From NCBI GenBank assembly GCA_910579805.1, contig CAJTWM010000007.1:62001-126000 (forward strand): DNA of 64,000 nucleotides, in the 5' to 3' direction. Within the stretch, counting starts at the first letter, position 1. Every line of letters begins with the position of its first letter. Both the position numbers and the translations under genes were made by a program. The notes beneath the pieces are model-generated. The model saw only the letters and a program-made list of their open reading frames with translations, was not told the DNA's origin and did no database searches. The stretch comes from an uncultured Lachnospiraceae bacterium (GTDB taxonomy: Bacteria; Bacillota; Clostridia; Lachnospirales; Lachnospiraceae). Shown here in pieces: positions 62,959 to 64,000 of the stretch.

Positions 62959-63933
62959 ATGTCTAAGGAGATTAAGACGATAGGCGTTCTCACGAGCGGA
63001 GGAGACGCGCCGGGAATGAATGCAGCGATCCGTGCGGTTGTCAGAAAATCCATTGCAAACGGATTAAAAGTAAAAGGAATCAAAAAAGGCTATCAGGGTC
63101 TTTTAAATGAAGAAATTATAGATTTAGAGGCACACAGTGTATCGGATACGATCCAACGCGGAGGTACGATCTTAGGTACGGCAAGATGTATGGAGTTCAA
63201 GACTCCGGAAGGTCAGGCAAAGGGTGCGGAAATATGCAGAAAGCATGGGATAGACGGTATTGTCGTGATCGGAGGGGACGGTTCTTATAAGGGCGCGCAG
63301 GCGCTTGCCAGAAACGGGATCAATACGGTAGGGATTCCGGGAACCATCGATCTTGACATTGCATGTACCGACTATACGATCGGATTTGATACGGCGGTAA
63401 ATACGGCGATGGATGCCATCGACAAAGTACGGGATACTTCTTCTTCCCATGAGAGATGCAGTATTATTGAGGTTATGGGGAGAAATGCAGGATATATAGC
63501 TCTTTGGTGCGGTATTGCCAATGGCGCGGAAGATATTTTATTGCCGGAGAAATATGATTATAACGAGCAGCGTATCATCAACAGCATCATTGACAGCAGA
63601 AAGCGCGGTAAAACGCATCATATCATTATTAACGCGGAAGGTGTGGGACATTCCGTATCCATGGCCAGACGGATCGAGGCGGCTACGGGAATGGAAACAA
63701 GAGCTACTATTCTGGGTTATATGCAGCGCGGCGGCAGCCCGACTGCAAAAGACAGGGTTTATGCGTCCATTATGGGTTCTTATGCGGCGGACATTCTGTT
63801 AGCGGGAAAATCCAACCGTGTAGTAGGTTATAAAAACGGTCATTATCAGGATTTTGATATTGAAGAAGCATTGAATATGAAGAAAGAAATATCGGAATAT
63901 GAATACGAGGTAAGCAGATTATTATCCGTATAA
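62959..63933 (+). CDS. pfkA: ATP-dependent 6-phosphofructokinase
   Basis: This is a 324-residue phosphofructokinase, the committed step of glycolysis. It has TSGGDAPGMNAAIRA (ATP site), IGGDGSYKGA (a Gly rather than Asp at the ATP/PPi-discriminating position, so ATP use is expected), PGTIDLDI with the catalytic Asp, and VMGRNAGYIAL. The canonical PGTIDND reads PGTIDLD here (Leu for Asn). The length is standard. A cre-like site and a promoter precede it, suggesting carbon-status control. AGGAGGTAGCAGACAG precedes the ATG. No pyk is seen before the window ends. Confidence 0.95.
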   Translation: MSKEIKTIGVLTSGGDAPGMNAAIRAVVRKSIANGLKVKGIKKGYQGLLNEEIIDLEAHSVSDTIQRGGTILGTARCMEFKTPEGQAKGAEICRKHGIDGIVVIGGDGSYKGAQALARNGINTVGIPGTIDLDIACTDYTIGFDTAVNTAMDAIDKVRDTSSSHERCSIIEVMGRNAGYIALWCGIANGAEDILLPEKYDYNEQRIINSIIDSRKRGKTHHIIINAEGVGHSVSMARRIEAATGMETRATILGYMQRGGSPTAKDRVYASIMGSYAADILLAGKSNRVVGYKNGHYQDFDIEEALNMKKEISEYEYEVSRLLSV

Positions 63934-64000
63934 AATATAGTTTGCAGGGGTAAGCAGAGTCAAATAACTGTTGTTATTGCTATTTTGTATCGGTAGGCAG

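Overview
The window reads as a chromosomal stretch of a Gram-positive anaerobe of the Clostridia, most likely a gut Lachnospiraceae (Clostridium cluster XIVa). The reasons are AGGAGG-type ribosome binding sites, an S-box riboswitch in front of metK, a YtaF-type sporulation membrane protein, lipobox proteins, a PdaA-like deacetylase, a CcpA-like site before pfkA, and large secreted starch and beta-glucan enzymes. I see no rRNA, tRNA, CRISPR array, phage or insertion-sequence transposase. The taxonomic statement is an inference from gene content, not from a marker search.

Layout. 1-6.2 kb: the tail of an unknown gene, a SUKH-fold protein, an ArsC/Spx-like protein, a GH5 glucanase lipoprotein, an Rpn-type nuclease with a 12-bp coding minisatellite, an Ogg-type 8-oxoguanine glycosylase, a palindromic element and a MerR regulator. 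6.5-15.1 kb: one 2845-residue secreted amylopullulanase with two complete GH13 catalytic domains. 15.3-20.4 kb: an alpha/beta hydrolase, a ketosynthase-III-like protein lacking the usual His and Asn, a six-helix chemotaxis-type receptor, and an ECF sigma/anti-sigma pair with a self-type promoter. 20.6-26 kb: a stand-alone MutS-like ATPase, a soluble hybrid histidine kinase, a MIF/tautomerase homolog and a polysaccharide deacetylase. 26.2-32.5 kb: a 1019-residue unclassified zinc-ribbon protein, a calcium-type P-ATPase and convergent ytaF. 32.6-35.8 kb: a lipoprotein-MBOAT-DTHW set for O-acylation of an exported polymer.

36-44.3 kb: an S1-repeat protein, a VWA protein, a MoxR-like AAA ATPase, an A+T-rich restriction-modification-Vsr island, and a leucine-rich-repeat protein whose start overlaps vsr. 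The island appears to sit inside what may once have been a VWA-AAA-LRR operon. 44.5-47 kb: a UDP-sugar pyrophosphorylase and galE supply activated sugars. 47-50.5 kb: a hemolysin-III-type membrane protein, a small alarmone synthetase and a hendecad-repeat coiled-coil membrane protein. 50.5-57.4 kb: a flavin reductase, an SOS-type Y-family polymerase, a LysM-G5-M23 wall hydrolase, murA with a long structured leader, and metK with its SAM riboswitch. 57.6-64 kb: a tiny membrane protein, dnaE, an AraC-GyrI-type regulator starting at TTG, and pfkA.

The starch/glucan enzymes, UDP-sugar enzymes and pfkA fit a carbohydrate-fermenting lifestyle. The most promising unexplained items are the murA leader RNA, the zinc-ribbon/PH-like giant protein, the VWA-AAA-LRR set split by the R-M-Vsr island, the palindromic element at 5.2 kb and the altered ketosynthase. 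None is proven to be a new system.
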